DNA from: Halobacillus hunanensis
GTDB taxonomy: Bacteria; Bacillota; Bacilli; Bacillales; Halobacillaceae
Assembly: GCF_900166655.1 (NCBI RefSeq)
Contig: NZ_FVZB01000007.1
Coordinates: forward strand, 620,001 to 684,000
Reading direction: 5' to 3'
DNA length: 64,000 bases
In this document: in pieces, positions 43,055 to 51,556 of the stretch
Numbering within the stretch: position 1 is the first letter of the stretch
Layout: each line of letters begins with the position of its first letter
Notes under the pieces: model-generated
Database searches by the model: none
The model's input: only the letters and a program-made list of their open reading frames with translations
Told to the model about the DNA's origin: nothing
Position numbers and translations under genes: made by a program

Positions 43055-43705
43055 ATGAAGAAAGTAGCGATCGTTGCGGGCGGGCCAAAAGAATTCGTGC
43101 CAAATCTCTCAGAATATGATGAAAAAGGTATGCTCTGGATTGGGGCTGATCTTGGAGCCGAAGTGATCCTTGAGCAAAATGTGCGACTCGATATCGCTGT
43201 CGGTGATTTTGACTCAGTCAGCTCGGAGTCGTTGTTACGGATTAAAGAATCAGCAGGAAAAACAGATACCTACCCAAATGAAAAGAATGAAACAGATTTA
43301 GAAATTGCCATCCTCGAAGCTTTAAAGTATCAACCCGAGCATATTTTGCTCTTTGGAGTAACGGGCGGACGGCTTGATCATACGATGGTGAATACTCAAA
43401 TGTTGTATCCCCTAGTAACAAAAGGTATTAAAGGCACTATTATTGATCAACAAAATCAAGTGGAATTAGTTAGGGAGGGGATGCATACACTGAAGAAGAT
43501 CAGCCAATATCCATATGTATCCTTCTTGCCGGTAACGCTTGCGATCAAAGGATTAAGTTTGGAAGGGTTTTATTATCCGTTACAGGAGGCTCAGCTTTCT
43601 TATGGATCGACGCGCTGCATATCCAATCAATTGATTGAAGATAGAGGTACTTTTTCATTCACCGAAGGCATACTCTTAGTAATAAGAAGCCATGACGTTA
43701 TCTAA
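43055..43705 (+). CDS. thiN: Thiamine pyrophosphokinase
   Basis: Makes thiamine pyrophosphate from thiamine and ATP. 216 aa. Signatures: WIGADLGAEVIL, AVGDFDSVS, PNEKNETDLEIAI and FGVTGGRLDHT. ATG 43055 with GAAGGTGG upstream; the longer frame starts within the terminator of rpe and is rejected. spoVM follows, as in B. subtilis. Confidence 0.93.
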   Translation: MKKVAIVAGGPKEFVPNLSEYDEKGMLWIGADLGAEVILEQNVRLDIAVGDFDSVSSESLLRIKESAGKTDTYPNEKNETDLEIAILEALKYQPEHILLFGVTGGRLDHTMVNTQMLYPLVTKGIKGTIIDQQNQVELVREGMHTLKKISQYPYVSFLPVTLAIKGLSLEGFYYPLQEAQLSYGSTRCISNQLIEDRGTFSFTEGILLVIRSHDVI

Positions 43706-43753
43706 CGGAAGGGTTGCAAGGCGCACTAGCTTTACATTTTGAGGAGGGGGCTC

Positions 43754-43834
43754 ATGAAATTCTATACGATTAAACTCCCGCGTTTTCTCGGAGGGTTTGT
43801 ACGGGCTATCATTGGTACTTTTAAAAAAGAATAG
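43754..43834 (+). CDS. spoVM: Stage V sporulation protein SpoVM
   Basis: 26-codon gene reading MKFYTIKLPRFLGGFVRAII then GTFKKE, almost identical to the B. subtilis peptide. SpoVM is an amphipathic helix that recognises the convex forespore membrane and anchors SpoIVA to start coat assembly. ATG is preceded by GAGGAGGGGG. It lies between thiN and rpmB, its conserved place. It is easily missed because of its size. Confidence 0.95.
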   Translation: MKFYTIKLPRFLGGFVRAIIGTFKKE

Positions 43835-43835
43835 C

Positions 43836-43866
43836 AAAAAAGCACCCTGTAATAGGGTGCTTTTTT
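43836..43866. terminator. Bidirectional terminator between spoVM and rpmB
   Basis: AAAAAAGCACCCT pairs with AGGGTGCTTTTTT around a 5-nt loop; serves spoVM (+) and rpmB (-). Confidence 0.9.
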
Positions 43867-43879
43867 GTTCCTGTCTTAC

Positions 43880-44068
43880 TTAGACGCGCTCTACTTTACC
43901 TGATTTTAAATCACGTGCAGATACATAAACCTTTTTAGGTTTTCCATCCACGAGAATACGCACTTTTTGTACGTTAGCTTTAAATTGACGTTTATTAGCG
44001 TTCATAGCGTGTGAACGATTATTTCCAGAACGTGTGCGACGTCCTGAAACGACACATTTGCGTGACAT
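43880..44068 (-). CDS. rpmB: 50S ribosomal protein L28
   Basis: 62 aa. [23 protein letters not shown] and [27 protein letters not shown] are the family consensus. Only one cysteine is present, so this is the form without the zinc-binding CxxC pair. ATG start behind AGGAGGGA. Divergent from yloU, convergent with spoVM. Confidence 0.97.
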   Translation of the reverse strand: MSRKCVVSGRRTRSGNNRSHAMNANKRQFKANVQKVRILVDGKPKKVYVSARDLKSGKVERV

Positions 44069-44113
44069 ATAAATCCCTCCTGTTACGATGCATAAATCAT
44101 GAAATACTTACTT

Positions 44114-44142
44114 AATGTATCATAATAAACACGTAAATGCAA
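44114..44142 (-). promoter_or_regulatory. Sigma-A promoter of rpmB
   Basis: On the minus strand TTGCAT (44142-44137), 17-bp spacer, TACATT (44119-44114), with TG one base before the -10. Confidence 0.6.
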
Positions 44143-44248
44143 TATAACTAAAGACAATATCAAGAATTTTATCTTGACAGACAGAAGCAATTGTTTCAAA
44201 GTATAGAAGGGGTTCTTGCAAGGATCTGCCTGCGAAGTATGAATTCTG

Positions 44249-44257
44249 TGATATAAT
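44249..44257 (+). promoter_or_regulatory. Extended -10 promoter of yloU-fakA
   Basis: TGATATAAT: an extended -10 with perfect TATAAT, 38 bp before the yloU start. Confidence 0.55.
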
Positions 44258-44295
44258 GGGTGCACGAACATGGTGAGTATAAAGGAGGATTTAAT

Positions 44296-44658
44296 ATGTC
44301 CGTTGATCTTACTACTAAATATGGTCATATCACGATTAGTAACGAAGTCATTTCCACTGTAGCAGGTGGTGCTGCGGTCGAATGTTACGGAATTGTCGGC
44401 ATGGCCACTAAAAATCAACTTCGAGATGGTCTTGCTGAAATGCTGCGTCGTGAGAATTTTTCAAGGGGCGTAGTTGTAAGACAGGAAGATGAACAGCTCC
44501 ATATCGATATGTATATCATTGTAAGCTATGGAACGAAAATATCAGAAGTCGCACATAATGTTCAATCACAAGTGAAATACACATTAAATAAAACGGTAGG
44601 CTTATCAGTTAGTTCGGTAAATATTTTCATCCAAGGTGTAAGGGTGATCAGCGAATAA
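44296..44658 (+). CDS. yloU: Asp23/Gls24-family envelope stress protein YloU
   Basis: 120-aa Asp23/Gls24 (DUF322) protein. YGHITISNEVISTVAGGAAVECYGIVGM is the conserved N-terminal part, and KISEVAHNVQSQVKYTLNKTVGL the second. The family is linked with cell-envelope stress; this paralogue is always found beside fakA-type genes, so a role in that pathway is inferred. ATG 44296 behind AAAGGAGG; upstream in-frame codons are rejected. Confidence 0.93.
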   Translation: MSVDLTTKYGHITISNEVISTVAGGAAVECYGIVGMATKNQLRDGLAEMLRRENFSRGVVVRQEDEQLHIDMYIIVSYGTKISEVAHNVQSQVKYTLNKTVGLSVSSVNIFIQGVRVISE

Positions 44659-44688
44659 AGGCAGTCGTTAGTCAAAGGAGGAAGTAGC

Positions 44689-46350
44689 GTGACGTTACAA
44701 AAGTTAGATGGGACAACACTAGCAGAAATGATTCTGCAAGGTGCTCATCATCTTAAAAGCAACTCGCAGATGATTGATGCTTTAAATGTGTTTCCTGTTC
44801 CAGATGGAGATACCGGCACAAATATGAATTTGTCCATGTCCTCAGGGGCAGAAGAAGTGAAGAATGTTTCGGAAGATCATGCTGGTCTCGTTTCACAAGC
44901 GCTCGCAAAAGGTTTGTTAATGGGAGCACGGGGTAACTCGGGGGTGATTCTTTCTCAACTGTTCAGAGGGTTTTCTAAATCGTTGGAAGAGAAAGAAACG
45001 ATCACGACAAAAGATTTTGCTGAAGCCCTTCAAGGTGGGGTGAACACGGCTTATAAAGCAGTTATGAAACCTGTCGAAGGTACGATTCTTACGGTTGCAA
45101 GAGAAACAGGAGAAGCATCTGTTACGTTAGCGGAACAGGAAGAAGAATTTCTGCCATTTATTCAGGGTGTAGTGGATGCAGCGCGTCAATCATTAAAAGG
45201 AACACCGGAATTGCTTCCCGTTTTAAAGGAAGTTGGAGTTGTAGATAGCGGTGGACAAGGCCTATTAACGATTTACGAAGGATTCCTAGCCAATTTAAAA
45301 GGTGAAGAAATGCCTGAACACAGTACGATGAACTCCATGGGAGAAATGGTGAACGCTGAACATCATAAACTAGCCCAGGACTTTATGGATACAGAAGATA
45401 TTGAATATGGGTATTGTACAGAGTTCATGGTCAAGTTTGAAGAAGAAAAGCTGGCCGACAAACCTTACAAAGAAGAAGATTTTCGCAACGTATTAAGTGA
45501 ACACGGCGATTCCTTACTTGTTGTATCAGACGAAGAATTGATCAAAGTCCATATCCACACAGAGCATCCAGGCAATGCTCTTAATTTGGGTCAGCAATAC
45601 GGCAGTTTAGTGAATATGAAGATCGAGAATATGCGAGAACAGCATACGTCAATCGTGGGCGATAAAAAGCAATCCAAAGCTAAAAAGAAAGCTGAGTACG
45701 GCATCGTAACAGTAGCTATGGGAGAAGGTATGAAGAAATTGTTTGAGAGCCTTGGCGCCAGTGTTGTCATTCAAGGCGGGCAGACGATGAACCCAAGCAC
45801 AAAAGATATTTCAGATGCTATTGTGGAAGCTCATGCTGACAACGTACTCATTTTGCCTAACAATAAAAACATTACGATGGCGGCCGAACAGGCAGCTGAA
45901 TTAGCTGAGGTGAATGCAGCAGTTGTGGCATCGAAAACGATACCCCAGGGGATCAGTGCCTTACTTGGGTTTAATCCAGAAGCAGATCTGGCTGCGAATC
46001 AGGAAGAAATGTCTTCCTTAATGTCCCAGGTGAAGTCAGGACAAATCACCTATGCGGTCAGGGACACGCAAATCGATGGCCTTTCGATAGAAAAAGGACA
46101 TTTTATGGGGATATATGAAGGGAAAATCTCGTCTGCCCAAAAGGACAAGTTAGATACAGCTAAGGCTCTGTTAAGAGAAATGATTGATGATGAAGAGGAC
46201 GAGATCGTAACCATCATCAGTGGTGAGGAAGCGAATGAGGCAGAGGTTAAAGCCTTAGAAGATTATTTAGAGGAAAACTTCGAGGATGTGGAAGTAGAAA
46301 TTCATCGAGGTGACCAGCCTATCTATTCTTTTATTTTTTCAGTTGAATAA
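44689..46350 (+). CDS. fakA: Fatty acid kinase catalytic subunit FakA (YloV)
   Basis: ATP-dependent kinase that, with FakB proteins, phosphorylates exogenous fatty acids for phospholipid synthesis. 553 aa. The N-terminal DhaL-like ATP domain (about 10-200) has NVFPVPDGDTGTNMNLSMSSG and GARGNSGVILSQLFRG; the middle domain and a DAK/DegV-like C-terminal domain follow. GTG start behind GGAGGAAG. No fakB gene is in the window. Upstream of the plsX-fab genes by about 8 kb. Confidence 0.93.
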   Translation: MTLQKLDGTTLAEMILQGAHHLKSNSQMIDALNVFPVPDGDTGTNMNLSMSSGAEEVKNVSEDHAGLVSQALAKGLLMGARGNSGVILSQLFRGFSKSLEEKETITTKDFAEALQGGVNTAYKAVMKPVEGTILTVARETGEASVTLAEQEEEFLPFIQGVVDAARQSLKGTPELLPVLKEVGVVDSGGQGLLTIYEGFLANLKGEEMPEHSTMNSMGEMVNAEHHKLAQDFMDTEDIEYGYCTEFMVKFEEEKLADKPYKEEDFRNVLSEHGDSLLVVSDEELIKVHIHTEHPGNALNLGQQYGSLVNMKIENMREQHTSIVGDKKQSKAKKKAEYGIVTVAMGEGMKKLFESLGASVVIQGGQTMNPSTKDISDAIVEAHADNVLILPNNKNITMAAEQAAELAEVNAAVVASKTIPQGISALLGFNPEADLAANQEEMSSLMSQVKSGQITYAVRDTQIDGLSIEKGHFMGIYEGKISSAQKDKLDTAKALLREMIDDEEDEIVTIISGEEANEAEVKALEDYLEENFEDVEVEIHRGDQPIYSFIFSVE

Positions 46351-46356
46351 AGAACA

Positions 46357-46394
46357 AAAGCGGAGCCGCTCCCTATGCGGCTCCGCTTTTTCTG
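46357..46394 (+). terminator. Terminator after fakA
   Basis: AAAGCGGAGCCG (46357-46368) pairs perfectly with CGGCTCCGCTTTTT (about 46378-46391). Confidence 0.9.
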
Positions 46395-46562
46395 TGGTCC
46401 TAGATTCTAAGGCTATTAAAGGATAGGCCTTATCGTTACAAGTTATTCCATTTTGTATGGGGAACTGTTCTATAATACAGTGCACCTCATAGATACAGGC
46501 AATTGTAGTATCTCTATAATGCTTAGATTTAAACCAATGAGCAATTAGGGGAAACGTTAGAA

Positions 46563-47588
46563 TCATTCTGTGTCTTTTCTTTTCGTAAGTCTTCGTTTAT
46601 CTACTGTTCCTGGCGGTTGTTCTAACCATCCGTTTTGAACCATGATGTCGGCTCCATCTTTGGCAAAACGGGCAATTTCTAATGATAGACGTTCATAATT
46701 TATCATAAGGTCGTTTCTTTGACTAGCAGCTGCTGCGGTTGCGTAGTTTCCCGTACCAGCACTACTTAACAAACTCATATGAAATAGGCTTAGTTTATCT
46801 GAGAAAGGTGGCGTAGTTGAATTCGAAATACTAACATCAGATGAAGCAGGTGGCTGTATATCGTTATTAATAAGAGCTTTCGTGAAAATTTGAACATGTT
46901 TTTTTGCAATGTCAGCTCCTCTGAACATCCAATTTTGAACCTGTTCATTCGGTGATGTTTGAGCAAAGCTGAGGGCTAGTTTAGTTCCTATAACGTTGGT
47001 TTGAGTATTCATGAACAAATGGGATATTTCAATTGTGTTTAGTGATCGTTGCTTGCCAAGTGAGGGAAACCCATTGAAATATTTTCTTGAGTCTACAAAG
47101 TCTGTTGTTGTTGGATATGCAATATAAGGTGCTCTTACAAATAATCCTTTTGAGAGAAGTGCTTCCGAGCTATTGTCGTATAAATCTGACGTTTCTTGCA
47201 GTCCCTCCATGAAATAGGCTCTTATATCTTTTCGGGCACTCATGGAAATAAAGCTACTGTAGGCAAGGAGTCCAACCTTAGCCATATGATTAATGTAATT
47301 TAGCATGAACATGTCTGTATAAAGCCTTGGGGCATTTAGATTTAAATCATGTTCTTTTGTAAAACCTGTTGGTATGGGGATACCCTCATCCCGGAAAATG
47401 GTAGTTAATTTTTCAATATGTTTAGTCGAAAGATTATAAGTAAATTGTGCGACAGACCGAATTTCCTCATCTTCTACATGTTTTAAAAAATAATGTAAGA
47501 CACATTTGGACATACTATCATTCATGTAACCAGACCAAATAGAAGCTAATTCAGAAGAGGTTAGCTTAGCTCGAGTATTAGTCATCAT
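46563..47588 (-). CDS. DUF3231-family protein (paralogue A)
   Basis: 341 aa, two similar helical halves of about 165 residues each (first: LTSSELASIWSGYMNDSMSKC; second: LNTIEISHLFMNTQTNVIGTKLAL), the DUF3231 architecture. Predicted all-helical, ferritin/CotF-like bundle. The tail carries PPFSDKLSLFHMSLLSSAG and ends NGWLEQPP. No function is established; related genes occur in many copies in spore formers, so a spore or stress role is only inferred. ATG start behind GGAGGTATTT; the frame MMTN has two adjacent ATG. Divergent from paralogue B. Confidence 0.8.
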   Translation of the reverse strand: MMTNTRAKLTSSELASIWSGYMNDSMSKCVLHYFLKHVEDEEIRSVAQFTYNLSTKHIEKLTTIFRDEGIPIPTGFTKEHDLNLNAPRLYTDMFMLNYINHMAKVGLLAYSSFISMSARKDIRAYFMEGLQETSDLYDNSSEALLSKGLFVRAPYIAYPTTTDFVDSRKYFNGFPSLGKQRSLNTIEISHLFMNTQTNVIGTKLALSFAQTSPNEQVQNWMFRGADIAKKHVQIFTKALINNDIQPPASSDVSISNSTTPPFSDKLSLFHMSLLSSAGTGNYATAAAASQRNDLMINYERLSLEIARFAKDGADIMVQNGWLEQPPGTVDKRRLTKRKDTE

Positions 47589-47661
47589 TAAATACCTCCT
47601 ACGAATAAATTTTTAGTGTTAAATTTATTGTTTACAAAAAAAGGTATATTATGATGGCAAA

Positions 47662-47697
47662 AGCCAGGGGAAACTTTCCTTGGCTCTTTTTGTTTTT
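47662..47697 (+). terminator. Orphan terminator hairpin
   Basis: AGCCA-GGGGAAA pairs with TTTCCT-TGGCT (47662-47685), followed by a T-rich run. No rightward gene precedes it now, which suggests a lost gene. Confidence 0.6.
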
Positions 47698-47731
47698 TGT
47701 ACAAGCTAATCTAATTAAGAAATTATTTGAA

Positions 47732-47770
47732 AAAAGGCAATGGGGGGGGAACCTTTCTCCATTGCCTTTT
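47732..47770 (-). terminator. Terminator behind the degU-like relic
   Basis: AAAAGGCAATGG (47732-47743) pairs with CCATTGCCTTTT (47759-47770). On the minus strand it lies 9 bases after the stop of the DegU-type relic and ends in a T-run. Confidence 0.7.
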
Positions 47771-47778
47771 CCCCTATA

Positions 47779-47948
47779 TTAGACCGCTTCGACCCAGCCG
47801 GCTGTAACAACAGCTTGTGGACGGTCATTAACGTTCATTAACGTTCATTTTTTGTAGGATGTTGCTCACATGGTTTTTAACCTTGAGTACCCTTTTCCAG
47901 GGCATGGGTTACGTAGCTTTGATCATACCCGTTTCTGATCAACTCCTG
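47779..47948 (-). pseudogene. Decayed DegU-type response regulator, C-terminal fragment
   Basis: On the minus strand three frames join to QELIRNGYDQSYVTHALEKG, then [15 protein letters not shown], then DRPQAVVTAGWVEAV and stop. This is the end of the LuxR/NarL-type DNA-binding domain of DegU, which in B. subtilis reads [22 protein letters not shown]. A tandem duplication of the 10-mer TCATTAACGT (plus strand 47825-47844) breaks the frame inside it, and a second frameshift lies near 47880-47890. The receiver domain is missing. It cannot encode a working protein. Confidence 0.75.
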
Positions 47949-48063
47949 AAAAAAGAATATTTATTGGGGGTGTAGTAAATTCTACTGATAGTATTCTTGA
48001 ATTGAAATAACAGAGTAGGTGTATCTTACGGCCAGTCACCTTAAAGCTATGAGGAGTGAAATT

Positions 48064-49080
48064 ATGACACCAAGAAATATACCATTAGTGTCCAGCGAGC
48101 TTGGAACTCTTTGGATTGTTTATCAAAAAAAGAGTATGATGGTAGAAGTAACCAATCACTTTTTAAAAAATTGTGAGGAGCCCGAAGCTAAAGAAATACT
48201 GCAAACTTTTAACAAAGAGGAAAGGAATCTTGTTCAGGAAATAGCCGGGATTTTCAGGGTAGAAGGGGCAAGTGTTCCAATTGGGTTTACGGAGAATGAT
48301 GTCAATTATAAGGCTCCCCAACTGTATGATGATATTTTTCAAATCATGTATTTACGTATGATGATGAAAATTGCTACAGGAATTCACGCCTTACATTTAA
48401 GTATGACCTATCGAAGGGATATTATGGATTTATACAGAAGATGCTCAGAGTTTGCGGAGGATTTCTGCGAAAAAACAACACAATATTTGCTGGCTAAAGG
48501 TGTGCTTCCTAAATCACCTAGTGTGAACATGCCCAATCATGCCGAATTTGCGGAAGGGAAAGATTATCGTCAAGGATTTCAACTAAAAGGTCATAAAAGG
48601 ACCATAAATACTGTCGAAGTTGCTTATCTCTATCAAGCGATTGAAGCAAACGTTACAGGGATGAAATTAATGACAGGTTTTTCCCAGGTAGCTGAAAAAA
48701 AGGACGCTCGAAATTACTTCTTCAAAGGAAAAGAATTGTCCAAATCGATCACCTCCAAATTTAGTGAGATTCTGTTAGAAAGCGACATCATGGTTCCGTC
48801 TACGTCAGCAGGATTGGTTACGGAATCTACAATCTCTCCCTTCTCCGATAAGCTTATGATGTATAATACGTCTATTTTAAATAGCTTTGGTTTAGGCAGC
48901 AATGCTTTGGGGACATCATTCAGTCTTAGAAAAGATTTGCCATTAAAGATGGTAACGACAGCTAAAGATATTTTCGAGTTTGCAAATGAAGGAGGGGACC
49001 TGATGGCTAAACATGGATGGTTGGAGGAACCGCCTCAAATGGAAGATAGGACTCGATTATCAAAAGGGAAAAGTAAGTAA
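48064..49080 (+). CDS. DUF3231-family protein (paralogue B)
   Basis: 338 aa, the same two-half helical architecture as the protein at 46563-47588 (first half: VSSELGTLWIVYQKKSMMVEV; second: INTVEVAYLYQAIEANVTGMKLM). Shared landmarks are SPFSDKLMMYNTSILNSFG and the near-terminal HGWLEEPP. ATG 48064 follows GAGGAGTGA; the frame extends 15 codons further without a ribosome binding site. The two proteins are clearly related but diverged, so the pair looks old. Function unknown. Confidence 0.8.
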   Translation: MTPRNIPLVSSELGTLWIVYQKKSMMVEVTNHFLKNCEEPEAKEILQTFNKEERNLVQEIAGIFRVEGASVPIGFTENDVNYKAPQLYDDIFQIMYLRMMMKIATGIHALHLSMTYRRDIMDLYRRCSEFAEDFCEKTTQYLLAKGVLPKSPSVNMPNHAEFAEGKDYRQGFQLKGHKRTINTVEVAYLYQAIEANVTGMKLMTGFSQVAEKKDARNYFFKGKELSKSITSKFSEILLESDIMVPSTSAGLVTESTISPFSDKLMMYNTSILNSFGLGSNALGTSFSLRKDLPLKMVTTAKDIFEFANEGGDLMAKHGWLEEPPQMEDRTRLSKGKSK

Positions 49081-49246
49081 GGAGTGTACTGCCCGTGAAC
49101 TAATACTATTGTAGCAAACAAATATTCTCTCCGACGAAACCATTTGCCAGGAAGGGTAGTATTTTATAGTTTTAGTTTGTTTCAAATAGGAAATAATTGA
49201 GTCAATTTTTATGACCGCTTTTGTACTTATTTTTGCGTAAACATAA

Positions 49247-49290
49247 AAAAGGATCCCCCATATAGTAGGGACTACATGGGGGATCCTTTT
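49247..49290. terminator. Bidirectional terminator between DUF3231 gene and permease
   Basis: AAAAGGATCCCCCAT pairs with ATGGGGGATCCTTTT around a 14-nt loop; the flanking genes converge here. A small reading frame across it is an artefact. Confidence 0.9.
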
Positions 49291-49388
49291 GAAAGAGTCC
49301 TTCAAGTGTAAGGAACGGGGAACTTTTATACAATTTACCGTAATGGACCCAAGTATTTAACTTATAGTTCGCCGTTGCTGTCTTTCAA

Positions 49389-50657
49389 TTAATGCCCGAG
49401 TGATCGCATGATAAATTCAAGGAGAAAGATCATGGCTATACATACAACCGGTGTGGTTAATTCCCGCTGCTTTCCGATCGCAAACTTCACGATAGGATAG
49501 GCAATGAACCCGAAGGCCATACCGTCTGCAATCGAATAGGTGAACGGAATCATCACAATGATTAAAAAGGCTGGCATTGCTTCAGATAGATTGTCCAATG
49601 GGATTTCCTTAATGTTTTGGACCATCAACGCGCCAACGATAATTAAGATAGGACTGATGGCGGTAGCAGGAACCATTGAAATCCATGGGATCAGCAGCAA
49701 TGTTGCCAGGAACAGCACCGCCATCGTCAGACTTGAGCGGCCCGATTTACCTCCAGATGCAATAACAGCAGCACTTTCAGCCGAAGAAACTGTTGGAGAA
49801 GTTCCAAAAAATCCGCTTGCGAGTGCAGAAAATGCTGAAGCTTGATAAGCTTTTTTAAACTTATCGTCCTGTTTTAACATCGACAGTTGTCCATGAATCA
49901 AACCCATATTTTCAAAAATGAGTACAATCGTTAATGGAAATACCGCCATCCAAAAGCTGAATTCTGTAATTCCGCTGAATGAAGGCATCATAATCCATTC
50001 TTGATCCGCTAAGGACAGTGAAGGTCCAGGTGCATTTAATAAGCCGGTGAAGTGTGCGATAAGCGTGCCGATAATCATCGTGATCAGAAAGTTGCCAGGA
50101 ACGTTTTTAGCAAAAAGAAAAACGGCAATAAATAAGGTTAGTAAACTCGTGATCACAAGAGCGGAAGACGGATTACCTAAAGTAATCAGTGAATGCTCAC
50201 CACGGACAACGAGGCCGCCTTTTTCTAAGCCGATTAAAGTCAAAAACATCCCGAGACCTACAGTGACTGCATGCTTTAATGATTCAGGAATAGCCGTTTT
50301 CAACCAATCTCCTAAACGCGTGAAAGCAGTCAATAGGAAGATCAATCCGGCTACAAGGATGACAGCCAGCCCTTCCTGAAAAGGGATCCCGCTGCCTTCG
50401 ACAATCGAATAAGCAAATAAAGCATTTACTCCCATACCGGGAATGAGTACCATAGGTGCATTGGCATATAAAGCCATGATCAAACAGCCTGCAGCGCTTG
50501 CTAGAATGGTAGCCACCATGCCTTGCTCTAATGGCAGACCTGCCGTAGACAGAATCTGGCTGTTTACCGCAACAATATAAACGGTGGTAAAATAGCCAAT
50601 TAAGCCCGCCAACAAGTCTTGACGCAAGCCGAGCCTGTGATTATGCTTGTTAAGCAT
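49389..50657 (-). CDS. AzgA-type NCS2 purine permease (guanine/hypoxanthine or adenine)
   Basis: 422-aa transporter with about 12-14 membrane segments. AzgA subgroup signatures: DLLAGLIGYFTTVYIVAVNSQIL, GMGVNALFAYSIV, and GTSPTVSSAESAAVIASGGKSGRSSL. In B. subtilis, PbuG, PbuO, and the adenine transporter belong here; I cannot tell which substrate. I prefer ATG at 50657 (GAGGCGA spaced correctly) to TTG at 50663. It separates fakA from sdaAB, which are neighbours in B. subtilis, so this region is an insertion relative to that order. No purine riboswitch is visible upstream. Confidence 0.88.
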   Translation of the reverse strand: MLNKHNHRLGLRQDLLAGLIGYFTTVYIVAVNSQILSTAGLPLEQGMVATILASAAGCLIMALYANAPMVLIPGMGVNALFAYSIVEGSGIPFQEGLAVILVAGLIFLLTAFTRLGDWLKTAIPESLKHAVTVGLGMFLTLIGLEKGGLVVRGEHSLITLGNPSSALVITSLLTLFIAVFLFAKNVPGNFLITMIIGTLIAHFTGLLNAPGPSLSLADQEWIMMPSFSGITEFSFWMAVFPLTIVLIFENMGLIHGQLSMLKQDDKFKKAYQASAFSALASGFFGTSPTVSSAESAAVIASGGKSGRSSLTMAVLFLATLLLIPWISMVPATAISPILIIVGALMVQNIKEIPLDNLSEAMPAFLIIVMIPFTYSIADGMAFGFIAYPIVKFAIGKQRELTTPVVCIAMIFLLEFIMRSLGH

Positions 50658-50728
50658 AGACAATCGCCTCTATGAAATTATCCCTCTCCCACCCGGTTAC
50701 CGTGTAACCCACAAGGAATTATTATACT

Positions 50729-50757
50729 CTTCTCCCGCTCAAGAATCAATTCATTTT
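50729..50757 (-). promoter_or_regulatory. Sigma-A promoter of the purine permease
   Basis: On the minus strand TTGATT, a 17-bp spacer and TATAAT. The ~75-nt leader contains a small hairpin GGTTAC-ACG-GTAACC, not a recognisable riboswitch. Confidence 0.65.
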
Positions 50758-50810
50758 TTATTATAAATGGTACAAATGAGCTCAATGTGATAGAATAAAT
50801 GGGGTTAAAT

Positions 50811-50840
50811 TTGTAAAAGTAAGCGTTTTCCCGTTAAAAT
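50811..50840 (+). promoter_or_regulatory. Promoter of sdaAB-sdaAA-recG
   Basis: TTGTAA (50811-50816), 18-bp spacer, TAAAAT (50835-50840), 33 bp before sdaAB. Confidence 0.5.
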
Positions 50841-50872
50841 AGAAGAGAGTATCAGAGGGGGATGGTGATAGA

Positions 50873-51535
50873 ATGAAGTTTAGATCAGTGTTTGATATAA
50901 TTGGTCCTGTTATGATTGGACCCTCTAGCTCCCATACAGCTGGAGCAGCCCGGATTGGACGTGCTGCCAGACATTTATTTGGCCGGGAGCCAAAATATGC
51001 AACTATTCATTTATATGGTTCATTTAAAGATACGTATAAAGGTCATGGAACTGATGTGGCTATTATTGGCGGATTACTAGATTACGATACAGATGATACA
51101 AGAATAAGTGCGGCCTTGGATACAGCCCGTGAAAAAGGGATGAAGGTCCAATTTATTGAAGAAGAAGAGCAAATGGATCACCCGAATACGGCGCGTATTA
51201 AAATTGGAGATGAACAAGATGAGATTGAACTTGTCGGGATATCAATCGGCGGGGGAAAAGCTGAGATTACTGAGCTTAATGGTTTTGAGCTGAGGCTTTC
51301 CGGAAGCCACCCGGCCATCTTGCTTATTCATAACGATCGATATGGGGCGATTGCCTCGGCAACAACCATACTAGCCAGTCACGAAATTAATATCGGCCGT
51401 ATGGAAGTGTCCAGAAAAGGTGAGGGCGAACAGGCATTGATGGTGATTGAAGTAGATCAAAATATTGATGTTTCTATACTAAGCGAATTAGAACGAGCTG
51501 ACCATATTACCCAGGTCGCTAAAATATCAGACTAA
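50873..51535 (+). CDS. sdaAB: L-serine dehydratase, beta subunit
   Basis: 220-aa small subunit of the iron-sulfur serine dehydratase converting serine to pyruvate and ammonia. N-terminal SDH beta domain with FDIIGPVMIGPSSSHTAGAARIGR, C-terminal ACT domain (about 145-220: AILLIHNDRYGAIASATTILA). ATG start behind GAGGGGGATGG. Alpha subunit follows after 21 bp. Confidence 0.95.
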   Translation: MKFRSVFDIIGPVMIGPSSSHTAGAARIGRAARHLFGREPKYATIHLYGSFKDTYKGHGTDVAIIGGLLDYDTDDTRISAALDTAREKGMKVQFIEEEEQMDHPNTARIKIGDEQDEIELVGISIGGGKAEITELNGFELRLSGSHPAILLIHNDRYGAIASATTILASHEINIGRMEVSRKGEGEQALMVIEVDQNIDVSILSELERADHITQVAKISD

Positions 51536-51556
51536 CCTAGAGAAAGGGGTAGTACT

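Noticed and set aside
44174-44206. TTGACA with TATAGA 22 bp later upstream of yloU, resembling the spoIIG spacing
   Set aside because: No sporulation context for yloU, and a better extended -10 (TGATATAAT) lies closer to the gene; probably chance.
47825-47846. Tandem repeat TCATTAACGT as a possible iteron or CRISPR fragment
   Set aside because: Only two copies, no spacers; explained as a small duplication in the decayed degU-like gene.
49060-49305. Leftward 81-codon frame after the second DUF3231 gene
   Set aside because: It spans the strong bidirectional terminator at 49247-49290 and has low-complexity content; no protein features.
50658-50757. Possible purine riboswitch before the AzgA permease
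   Set aside because: The leader is too short and lacks the paired-loop motifs of the purine aptamer; only a 6-bp hairpin is present.
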